The notes beneath the pieces were generated by a model. The model worked only from the letters and a program-made list of their open reading frames with translations. It ran no database searches and was not told where the DNA came from. Shown piece after piece: positions 22,514-28,420 of a stretch of DNA of 28,420 nucleotides (within the stretch, counting starts at the first letter, position 1; every line of letters starts with the position of its first letter). Source of the DNA: an uncultured bacterium (lineage in GTDB: Bacteria > Cyanobacteriota > Vampirovibrionia > Gastranaerophilales > Gastranaerophilaceae); the NCBI GenBank assembly GCA_900547585.1, contig URHD01000021.1, forward strand, positions 1 through 28,420, written 5' to 3'. Position numbers and translations under genes: made by a program.

Positions 22514-22584
22514 CCCGCTAATGGCGGGAGTGGGAAGGTGACTAAATGTCACGTTTTGTGAGAGGTAAGAATCGCCTAAGGCGA
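22514..22584. other. Three tandem perfect mini-hairpins
   Basis: CCCGC-TAATG-GCGGG (22514-22528), GTGAC-TAAAT-GTCAC (22538-22552) and TCGCC-TAA-GGCGA (22572-22584): 5-bp stems, loops of 5, 5 and 3 nt, in a 71-nt stretch after the sigma factor gene. None has a U-tract. Confidence 0.45.
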
Positions 22585-22591
22585 CACTAGA

Positions 22592-22873
22592 TTAGATTGG
22601 GGGTATTGAACCGCCATATTTTTTGTAAATTTCCATTACATCGTCAGAAATTTTGTGCCCTGACATTAATTCTGCATGGACTTCTGCAACAAATTCATGT
22701 GAGTTAGTTTTTGCATAATCTGATATTGTTGTGGCTATTTCCTGTTCTTTTTCCGTGAGTTTGTGCATTTTGTTGTATTCTTTTTTGCCGAGATTTTGAG
22801 AATGCAGGCTGTGACCGAGCTCATGATAAATAATCTGGAAAACATCGGGAGTTCTGTCTTTCTTAATATTTTT
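22592..22873 (-). pseudogene. Zinc metallopeptidase-like fragment (5-prime end lost)
   Basis: On the minus strand, 93 codons are open from 22873 to the TAA at 22592-22594. They read FQIIYHELGHSLHSQNLGKK, then later HEFVAEVHAELMSGHKI and VMEIYKKYGGSIPPI. HELGH is the zinc-binding HExxH and the downstream E in EFVAE is the gluzincin third-ligand position. There is no ATG/GTG/TTG start before the HExxH; the frame opens directly after a TAA stop, so the N-terminal part is missing. This looks like the C-terminal end of a larger metallopeptidase or toxin domain. It has no functional start as it stands. Confidence 0.65.
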
Positions 22874-22901
22874 TTACAATAGCCTGAAAACTAGATATAA
22901 T
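22873..22901 (+). promoter_or_regulatory. Sigma-70-type promoter for the 279-aa gene
   Basis: TTTACA (22873-22878) and TATAAT (22896-22901), 17 nt spacing. It lies exactly at the broken end of the metallopeptidase fragment. The predicted RNA start, near 22908, falls within three tandem GATAG units (22906-22920). The 5-prime UTR would be about 105 nt. Confidence 0.55.
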
Positions 22902-23014
22902 CCCTGATAGGATAGGATAGGTCGGGGAACGTGTCATCTGTTAAAGTTTTAATACTCATTGACAGTAAATTTATTTGAGCTCACAAGTAATACAAAAATG
23001 AAAGGAAAAAGTCT

Positions 23015-23854
23015 ATGAGTTTAAGAATTTCAGGTAATTTTACAGCACAAAGGTTAATGATGCAAGTACCGACAAAGCTGGAAACAGAAAAATCTGCTAC
23101 TGAGAGGGCGAAGCCTCAGGATTTACTTGCTGTTAATGATGATCCGGGTGAATTTATTCCTGGTGGGACTACTCAAATAAAAGATAATTCTAACCGCAAA
23201 GTTACAGTTAATGGAGAAACTTTATCAATAGGGACAAAATCTGACTGGGAGGCGTTGGGTATATCACAAGAAATGTTGGATGCCTTTTTTGCCTCCAAAG
23301 GTACGGGAGATGATGCCAAATATTCACTAAAATCTCAGTATACAAGCCTTACTGCAACAGGGAGCGGCGGCTCTATGAATCCCTTCACAAAAGAAAGTTC
23401 AAGTTGGAAAAGCTACACTTTGGGGATGGAAAATCTACCTGATGGCACAAAGCATACAAAGGAGGTAAAAGTTCATAGCGATGGAACTATAGAAACTGTT
23501 GATAAACAGGTTACAGTTTATGAGAAACAGCCTAAAAAAGGTGCATTCGCATCGTTTTCTAAAGACGATTTGAGTAATCTGGGTATTACAGAAGAAATGA
23601 TGGAAAAATATTTCCATTGTACTGATGGTTCGTATGCTTTAAAATCTCCATATACATCATTTGAAGTTACAAAATTAAGCGGTGATACAAATCATACTGG
23701 TGAAATTGTTTTCAAACGTGGTGATAGAACAGCAGCTGCTGATAAATATCAGATAAAAGATGGTCAGGCGGCTAGTTCTGCGGATGGTGCACAAAATGTT
23801 CAAAATCTTGTTCCTGATACACTACAAATGAATAACAAGAAATGGAAAAAATAG
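23015..23854 (+). CDS. Hypothetical protein with two internal repeats
   Basis: 279 residues, no signal peptide or transmembrane helix, very polar. An internal duplication is visible: residues about 77-113 (WEALGISQEMLDAFF, YSLKSQYTSLT) and about 185-217 (DLSNLGITEEMMEKYF, YALKSPYTSFE). Each unit has the pattern LGI-x-EM-x-x-x-F followed by Y-x-LKS-x-YTS. The linkers are Thr/Ser/Gly/Lys-rich. The DNA is less GC-biased and richer in A than the housekeeping neighbours, suggesting an accessory gene. An AAAGGA site precedes the ATG by 9 nt. Function unknown. Confidence 0.7.
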   Translation: MSLRISGNFTAQRLMMQVPTKLETEKSATERAKPQDLLAVNDDPGEFIPGGTTQIKDNSNRKVTVNGETLSIGTKSDWEALGISQEMLDAFFASKGTGDDAKYSLKSQYTSLTATGSGGSMNPFTKESSSWKSYTLGMENLPDGTKHTKEVKVHSDGTIETVDKQVTVYEKQPKKGAFASFSKDDLSNLGITEEMMEKYFHCTDGSYALKSPYTSFEVTKLSGDTNHTGEIVFKRGDRTAAADKYQIKDGQAASSADGAQNVQNLVPDTLQMNNKKWKK

Positions 23855-23889
23855 TTAAAATTTAATAAAAAATTGTTGTAATTATTACT

Positions 23890-23923
23890 AAAAGGTGGCA
23901 TAAATTTATTTGCCACCTTTTTT
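23890..23923. terminator. Bidirectional terminator between convergent genes
   Basis: AAAAGGTGGCA pairs with TGCCACCTTTT over a 10-nt loop, with U residues on both sides. It serves the 279-aa gene (plus) and the cysteine-cluster gene (minus), whose stop overlaps it. Confidence 0.85.
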
Positions 23924-24341
23924 ATTGCTGATTATCTTTGTGTTGCAAATAATCTTCAAAATTAATCTTTTCCACCCTGAATCCGCACCCGTCATGCATT
24001 TTTGCCGGATAAAGTATTGATTCGGCGGGGTATTTGCGGCACATGGGCAGACGTTTGTCATAAACAGTGCACAATCCGTCTTCCCCCACATATTTGCAGG
24101 CAAAAATGAAGTTTCCGTCTTCGTCTTTGCCTTTTATGTAAAAACGTTTGTACGCGGGGTAGAGAAATTGCATTATTTTGAACTCTTTTTCCGTGTAAGT
24201 GTCAAAACTGTACATATAATTGCAGCATTTTCCACACTTTTTGCATTCACCCGTGATTTTGTAGCGGATTTTTTCGCGTACAAAATGTGATAAAAATTCG
24301 TACCAGCCCGATTTTATAAAATCTATGAAATCTTTAATCAT
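23922..24341 (-). CDS. YkgJ-type cysteine cluster protein
   Basis: A probable metal- or Fe-S-binding protein of unknown exact role. 139 residues from the ATG of MIKDFIDFIKSGW, which overlaps the last codons and stop of the preceding gene (ATGATTAA); an earlier ATG 29 codons upstream is possible but runs far into that gene. The family cysteine set is complete: CKKCGKCC (about residues 33-40), then CKYVGEDGLCTVYDKRLPMC and a following RKYP, then a late Cys in GCGF. It overlaps the 110-aa gene by 8 nt, so translation is probably coupled. Confidence 0.82.
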   Translation of the reverse strand: MIKDFIDFIKSGWYEFLSHFVREKIRYKITGECKKCGKCCNYMYSFDTYTEKEFKIMQFLYPAYKRFYIKGKDEDGNFIFACKYVGEDGLCTVYDKRLPMCRKYPAESILYPAKMHDGCGFRVEKINFEDYLQHKDNQQ

Positions 24342-24666
24342 TTGCTGCTTTTTTATGCTCAATGCCGGCATCTTCAAGGGTTTTGATGAAGTTTTCCGCT
24401 GCAGATTTTTGAATCTCGGGCGGAACAACCCTCAAAAGTTCAACAGTTTTTGATATAACAGGGTCTTTATCGTACCAGCGGTTGCCGTTTATGGGTCTTA
24501 CCATTTCGTAAAATTTGTCAATTGTTTCTTTTGAAACCTTTTCTTCAATTTTTTGCAGAAAAATTTCAGCCTGAGCTTTGAGCTCTTCCTGATAGTTGCG
24601 TAAAAGCTCCAGAACCTCCATCAAAACGGGGTCATGATCATACCATCTTTTATATTGAGGCTTCAT
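24334..24666 (-). CDS. Small hypothetical protein with tandem RWYD-DP repeats
   Basis: 110 residues, acidic and helical, no membrane or signal segment. Two units of about 35 residues: KRWYDHDPVLMEVLELLRNY near the N-terminus and NRWYDKDPVISKTVELLRVV from residue 62, each followed by E-x-x-A-x-x-F. This internal duplication suggests a helical-repeat fold. The start ATG overlaps the murA stop region (24650-24666), and the gene overlaps the cysteine-cluster gene downstream. Function unknown. Confidence 0.75.
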   Translation of the reverse strand: MKPQYKRWYDHDPVLMEVLELLRNYQEELKAQAEIFLQKIEEKVSKETIDKFYEMVRPINGNRWYDKDPVISKTVELLRVVPPEIQKSAAENFIKTLEDAGIEHKKAAND

Positions 24667-25978
24667 TGTAGTTTTCCTTTTTGGTTGAAATATCTACCTG
24701 TGGAAGACTGTCGTCAAATCTTATGATATCCGCGCCCAGATTTCTGAATTTTTCTTCAAAATTCTCGTATCCGCGGTCAATATGGTGAATGGACTCAATT
24801 TCGCTCACTCCGTCCGCCATCAACGCCGCAATAATCAACGATGCGCCCGCACGCAGGTCGCTTGCCTTAAGATTTGCGCCCGTAAGCTTTTTAACTCCGC
24901 GAATCAGCGCATGATTTCGTTCCTGATGGATGTCAGCGCCCATTCTGCGCAGCTCCGGAACCTGCATAAAGCGGTTTTCATACAAACTTTCGGTTACGAT
25001 GCTCACGCCGTCCGCTGTGGTCAACATTGCCATTGCAAGCGACTGCAAATCCGTCGGAAATCCCGGATATGGCTGCGTAACGATATTTACCGAGCTTAAA
25101 CGTTGTTTGCAGCTTACTTCCAGCACTGTGGGCTCGACAAGTTTAATTTTTGCACCCATTTTGATTAATTTTGAGTTGTAAAAAGTCAAATGCGAGGGCA
25201 TTACGTTTTTAATTATGCCTTTTCCTCGTGTTGCGATGATTCCCGCCATATAAGTACCTGCTTCAATCCTGTCGGGGATTGTGGAGTATTCAATCGGGTG
25301 CAAATCTTCGAGTTTTACGCCGTTAATAACGATTTCTGATGTGCCTGCGCCTGAAACATCCGCTCCCATTGCGTTTAAGAAGTTTGCAAGGTCAACAATT
25401 TCGGGTTCCTGCGCGGCATTTTGAATTCTTGTTGAGCCGTCAGCCATTATTGCTGCGAGCATAAGGTTCTCTGTTGCGCCAACTGACGGAATATCCAGAT
25501 AAATGTCCGCACCGTGGAGTTTTGAGGCGTTTGCATGGACATAACCGTTTTCTATTTTGATTTTTGCACCCAGCGCCTCCAAGCCTTTGATATGGAAGTC
25601 AACGCGCCTTTCTCCGATTGCGCATCCGCCGGGAAGCGCGACAATAGCCTCTTTGCATCTTGTGACAAGAGCACCGAGTACGATAAAAGAAGCGCGCATT
25701 TTGCTTACGAGCTCGTATTTTGCGGTGATGTTTGTGATATCTGTTGCGTCGATTGCGACGGTTTTGGCATTTTTGTCGTATTTTGTTTTTACGCCCAGCC
25801 CTTCAATAACATTAAGCATTATCTGAACGTCGGTTAAGTCGGGGACATTGTAAATTTTGCTTTCTCCTTTTGCAAGGAGCGCAGCGGCCATTAATTTAAG
25901 CACTGCGTTTTTAGCACCGCCTATGGAAACTTCTCCTTTGAGAGTTAAACCGCCTTTTATTCTTAGCTTCTGGGTCAA
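24650..25978 (-). CDS. murA: UDP-N-acetylglucosamine 1-carboxyvinyltransferase (MurA)
   Basis: Transfers enolpyruvate from PEP to UDP-GlcNAc, the first committed step of peptidoglycan synthesis; cytoplasmic. 442 residues from a TTG start (25978-25976) that has GGAGG 4 nt upstream; a TTG ten codons earlier lacks a ribosome site. The catalytic Cys is in PGGCAIGERRVDFH (about residue 119, the fosfomycin target) and the substrate Lys is in GGAKNAVLK (about residue 23). Conserved PSVGATENLMLAA and RAGASLIIAALMA are present. It is cotranscribed with the two small genes that follow, by stop-start overlaps. Confidence 0.96.
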   Translation of the reverse strand: MTQKLRIKGGLTLKGEVSIGGAKNAVLKLMAAALLAKGESKIYNVPDLTDVQIMLNVIEGLGVKTKYDKNAKTVAIDATDITNITAKYELVSKMRASFIVLGALVTRCKEAIVALPGGCAIGERRVDFHIKGLEALGAKIKIENGYVHANASKLHGADIYLDIPSVGATENLMLAAIMADGSTRIQNAAQEPEIVDLANFLNAMGADVSGAGTSEIVINGVKLEDLHPIEYSTIPDRIEAGTYMAGIIATRGKGIIKNVMPSHLTFYNSKLIKMGAKIKLVEPTVLEVSCKQRLSSVNIVTQPYPGFPTDLQSLAMAMLTTADGVSIVTESLYENRFMQVPELRRMGADIHQERNHALIRGVKKLTGANLKASDLRAGASLIIAALMADGVSEIESIHHIDRGYENFEEKFRNLGADIIRFDDSLPQVDISTKKENYNEASI

Positions 25979-26092
25979 TTGTCCTCCAAGAATACAACTA
26001 TATTTCAAACATCTTCTTATATAATATACCTAATATAATTTGTCGCAAATAATTTATATAACGTAATTTTTTCGATAAATTTTCCGTCCTGA

Positions 26093-27097
26093 TTACGAAA
26101 TATCCCATCTTCCGCAGGTTCCGCCCCAGCGTGCGATGATATTGCCTTTGATATCTTTAATATTTTGAGGATGTTTGTCTTCCATTTCGCCTTCGATGAT
26201 AGTGATGACTTCACAATTGTTTGAGCAGCCTGTGCACTGGTTAGTTACAGAGCTAAAATGCATTTCGCCGACTTCCCAGCCTTTGAATTTTGTCGGGGTG
26301 GAAGTATATTGATGATTTTCCATGGCAAGAAGCGCTGCGCCGATAGCCCCCATTGTCTGATGGTTCTGAGGAACAACAATTTTTGTGTTTAATGCCTCTT
26401 CAAATGCTTTAACCATACCGGAATTCGTTGCGACGCCTCCCTGGAAAGTTACTGTGGGCAAAAGTTCTTTTCCGAGCGCAAGATTGCTCAAATAGTTGCG
26501 CACAAGCGCCTGACAGAGCCCGTAGAGCAAATCTTCGACCGGATAGCCGAGCTGCTGTTTGTGAATGAGGTCGCTTTCTGCAAAAACGCCGCATCTTCCG
26601 GCGATTCTTGCGGGTGAAGTGGATTTCAGGGCTGTATCACCGAATTCTTCAATCGGAACATTCAATCTGCTTGCCTGCTGGTCAAGAAAACTGCCTGTTC
26701 CGGCTGCGCAAACCGTGTTCATTGCAAAATCGGTTACGATTCCGTCGCGCAGGATGATGATTTTGCTGTCCTGACCGCCGATTTCGAGGATTGTCTGAAC
26801 TCCGGGCACGTAGGTGCTTGCTGCGACTGCATGGGCTGTGATTTCGTTTTTGATTACGTCAGCACCGGTCAAAGCTCCGGCGAGATTTCTTCCGCTGCCG
26901 GTTGTGCCCACGCCCTGAATGTTGTAGTCGCATAATTTCTTTTTATAAAGCTCGCGCATACCTGTTTGTACTGCAATAACCGGTTTTCCTGCGGTTCTAA
27001 GCATGTAGCTGTCGATAAATTTTCCGGTTTCGTCAACGAGCGCCAGTTTTGTTGTAACCGAGCCTACGTCAATCCCTAAATATACATCAAGTGACAT
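26093..27097 (-). CDS. Acyl-CoA dehydratase activase-like ATPase (BadF/HgdC family)
   Basis: 334 residues. ASKHA ATPase motifs are clear: GIDVGSVTTKLALVD (N-terminal phosphate-1), TILEIGGQDSK (phosphate-2) and FQGGVATNSGM (adenosine). The Fe-S cysteines of the family are at C130 (CAAGTGSFLD) and C169 (GRCGVFAESD), 39 residues apart as in 2-hydroxyglutaryl-CoA dehydratase activase. In known systems this protein uses ATP to push one electron into a partner 2-hydroxyacyl-CoA dehydratase or benzoyl-CoA reductase. No such partner is in the window. The C-terminus adds C288, C291, C295 (CTGCSNNC) and C328 (GGTCGRW), beyond the classic short activase. The ATG has GAGGG 5 nt upstream. Anaerobic radical chemistry is the likely context. 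Confidence 0.88.
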   Translation of the reverse strand: MSLDVYLGIDVGSVTTKLALVDETGKFIDSYMLRTAGKPVIAVQTGMRELYKKKLCDYNIQGVGTTGSGRNLAGALTGADVIKNEITAHAVAASTYVPGVQTILEIGGQDSKIIILRDGIVTDFAMNTVCAAGTGSFLDQQASRLNVPIEEFGDTALKSTSPARIAGRCGVFAESDLIHKQQLGYPVEDLLYGLCQALVRNYLSNLALGKELLPTVTFQGGVATNSGMVKAFEEALNTKIVVPQNHQTMGAIGAALLAMENHQYTSTPTKFKGWEVGEMHFSSVTNQCTGCSNNCEVITIIEGEMEDKHPQNIKDIKGNIIARWGGTCGRWDIS

Positions 27098-27266
27098 TTC
27101 ACCCTCATCTTTCTTATTCCGTTTACATTATAGTAAACAAAACAAGGCGGTTAATCAATGAGGAGAAAAATTTTAATCTATTTATAGTGAAATCCGGCTA
27201 TGTTTTTTGCAAAAACTTTTATCATGTCGGGAATTCATAGAGCTTTCGCTCAAAATATCAAAATAA

Positions 27267-27296
27267 ACAAAAAAAAACGATGTTAAAAACATCGTT
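27267..27296 (-). terminator. Terminator for the Ala-rich gene (minus strand)
   Basis: AACGATGTT (27276-27284) pairs with AACATCGTT (27288-27296) over an AAA loop. The A-tract before it at 27269-27275 is a U-tract on the minus strand. It lies 71 nt past the gene end. The rest of the 27098-27366 gap is AT-rich and otherwise featureless. Confidence 0.8.
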
Positions 27297-27366
27297 AAAA
27301 TACCTTTTTCCCGTTCCATTTAAACTTTGAGTTGATTCAAAGAGTTTTTAAAATTATTTTTTATTC

Positions 27367-28420
27367 CTATGCTTTTTTAAGGAATATGTTAGGCGTTCCT
27401 GCGCTGCTTCCTGCTGCGGAGGCGAAATTTGCGGAGTTAGCTGTGACATTTGTGCTTGTAGATGATACTGCACTGTAGGCAGAGCCTGCTGCTGAAGAAG
27501 TTGCGTTGGAAAGTGTGAATCCCGAGGTTGTTGAATAAGAAGAATAGGGATTGCCGCTTCCTCCGTTTTCAAGGCTTTTTATTGTAGCTGCCAAACGCTG
27601 TTGAACCTGCGCTTTAGTTTCTCCGGTGGAGGTTGAATAGTCTGCTGTGTTGTTTTGTGCTGTGCCGAGGGCGCTTTTTGCCATAGTGAGCAGGCTGCCG
27701 AGTTGAGAAGCCGTTTGTGTTGCCTTGGACAAGCCGGATGCAGCCTTTTTGGCTATTGTTTTGGCTTTCTTTTCTTCTTTTTCTGCTTTGTCGGCTTGTT
27801 TATCTGCGTTGTCTTTATTTTCTTTTGCTGTTGCTTCTTCTTTTTTTGCTGCAGTTTCTTTTTGTTTAGCTTCTGCTGTTTTTGTTTTTGCTTGTGCAGC
27901 TCTTGTTTGTGCAGCTGCGTTTGTCGGGTCTGCTTTTGCTGCTGCTTCAGCTTGAGCCTGGTCTGCTTCTGCTTTTGTTACGTCAGCGGTTGCTTGTTGT
28001 GTGTTGGCTTGAGCTTGAGTGTGATTTTCTGTTGCGGTTGACTGTGCTTGTGTGGCTGCTGCTTTATTTTGTGTTGCTGATTCTTCGTTTTCTTTTGCTG
28101 CATCGTTTTCAGCCTCTGCTGCGTCTTTGTTTGCGTCTGCTGCATCAGCGGAGGATTGTCTGTCAGCTACTGTTGCTTCAGCTGCGTCTTCTGCGGCTTG
28201 AGCGTCTTTTACGGGATCCGTATCTTCAACGGACAAGGACGAAACCCGTTGTTCTGCGCTTTTTAGCTGGTCTAAGTTATTTGAATCGATTAATTTTTCT
28301 GCTTCATCAAGAGTAGAATCCGTGCTTCTTACAAAGCCGTCGCCCACCTGTCCTAGATTTCCGTTGCCGTTAAGATTAATAGGCGCTACAGGTGTTTCTG
28401 TGCGAGCGTTTAATGCTTGC
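27367..28420 (-). CDS. Ala/Lys/Glu-rich coiled-coil protein (N-terminus outside window)
   Basis: The frame stays open from the stop at 27367 to the right edge, so the protein is longer than the 351 residues visible. The edge reads QALNARTETPVAPINLNGNG. Then follows a charged, strongly Ala/Thr/Glu/Lys-rich stretch of about 170 residues (AEATVADRQSS, QAQANTQQATADV, KKEEATAKENKDNADK) of TolA-like low-complexity coiled-coil type. A Ser/Thr/Asn/Gly-rich tail follows, ending PNIFLKKA. No transmembrane segment is in the visible part. It may be a secreted, envelope-spanning or filament protein; the function is not known. An internal GTG at 28347 is not the start, because the frame continues upstream. 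Confidence 0.7.
   Translation of the reverse strand, partial: QALNARTETPVAPINLNGNGNLGQVGDGFVRSTDSTLDEAEKLIDSNNLDQLKSAEQRVSSLSVEDTDPVKDAQAAEDAAEATVADRQSSADAADANKDAAEAENDAAKENEESATQNKAAATQAQSTATENHTQAQANTQQATADVTKAEADQAQAEAAAKADPTNAAAQTRAAQAKTKTAEAKQKETAAKKEEATAKENKDNADKQADKAEKEEKKAKTIAKKAASGLSKATQTASQLGSLLTMAKSALGTAQNNTADYSTSTGETKAQVQQRLAATIKSLENGGSGNPYSSYSTTSGFTLSNATSSAAGSAYSAVSSTSTNVTANSANFASAAGSSAGTPNIFLKKA

Noticed and set aside
22592..22873. Metallopeptidase fragment as an intact gene
   Set aside because: The frame opens directly after a stop, with no usable start and no ribosome site before the HExxH motif.
27655..28041. Cys/Phe-rich frame on the plus strand
   Set aside because: It is the complement of the Ala/Lys-rich coiled-coil coding sequence, which is open through the window edge.
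1..28420. tRNA, rRNA, insertion sequence or prophage
   Set aside because: No cloverleaf, rRNA segment, transposase, integrase or phage structural motif was seen on either strand by eye; a tRNAscan and IS search would settle small or diverged cases.

Overview
The window looks like a chromosomal piece of an uncultured gut-type bacterium of the Cyanobacteria/Melainabacteria side, probably Gastranaerophilales (Vampirovibrionia). This is inferred from gene content and not from a marker phylogeny. The pointers are moderately AT-rich DNA, Gram-negative envelope genes (an OmpH/Skp-like chaperone and a patatin-like lipase), a polyprenyl synthetase next to a divergent PAP2 protein as in cyanobacteria, a FliA/WhiG-type sigma factor, and several small lineage-type proteins. 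There is no phage, integrase, insertion sequence, CRISPR array, rRNA or tRNA gene that I can see.

Layout. 1-2005: a cut-off secreted protein and a GAF/HD-GYP protein on the minus strand. 2099-4649: a plus-strand run of a glycosyltransferase, adk, map and a small membrane protein. 4659-4834: a compact structured RNA candidate that carries a 21-codon hydrophobic reading frame behind a perfect but paired Shine-Dalgarno. 4875-5639: two small hypothetical proteins (minus). 5843-5928: a palindromic repeat. 5997-7277: a CNT nucleoside transporter. 7566-12737: a minus-strand block of rsgA, polyprenyl synthetase, PAP2-like protein, histidine kinase and CgeB-like glycosyltransferase. 13000-14332: an L10 leader with attenuator, then rplJ and rplL. 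14390-16696: an unusual GH13-like enzyme. 17068-19127: an OmpH-like protein, pyrimidine-nucleoside phosphorylase and a small membrane protein. 19308-20534: a patatin (minus). 20666-22450: a GNAT-like hypothetical protein and the sigma factor. 22592-22873: a decayed metallopeptidase fragment, followed by a promoter and a two-repeat protein. 23922-27097: a YkgJ-type cysteine-cluster protein, a two-repeat small protein, murA and an acyl-CoA dehydratase activase (all minus). 27367-28420: an Ala-rich coiled-coil protein that runs off the right edge.

The most interesting signal is not a gene. Four intergenic sites (7407-7524, 12810-12912, 16761-16880, 19142-19267) hold the same roughly 105-125 nt hairpin. 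Each has a conserved purine-rich asymmetric core (left strand ATGGGGGAGG, right strand GGAGGAATC) around a short inner helix and inside a long outer stem. The stem sequence changes from copy to copy while pairing is kept in three of the four. All four lie in the same orientation. I do not recognise the family; it behaves like a structured RNA or small non-autonomous palindromic element. The third copy is followed after 18 nt by a perfect 29-bp inverted repeat with a 29-nt loop.
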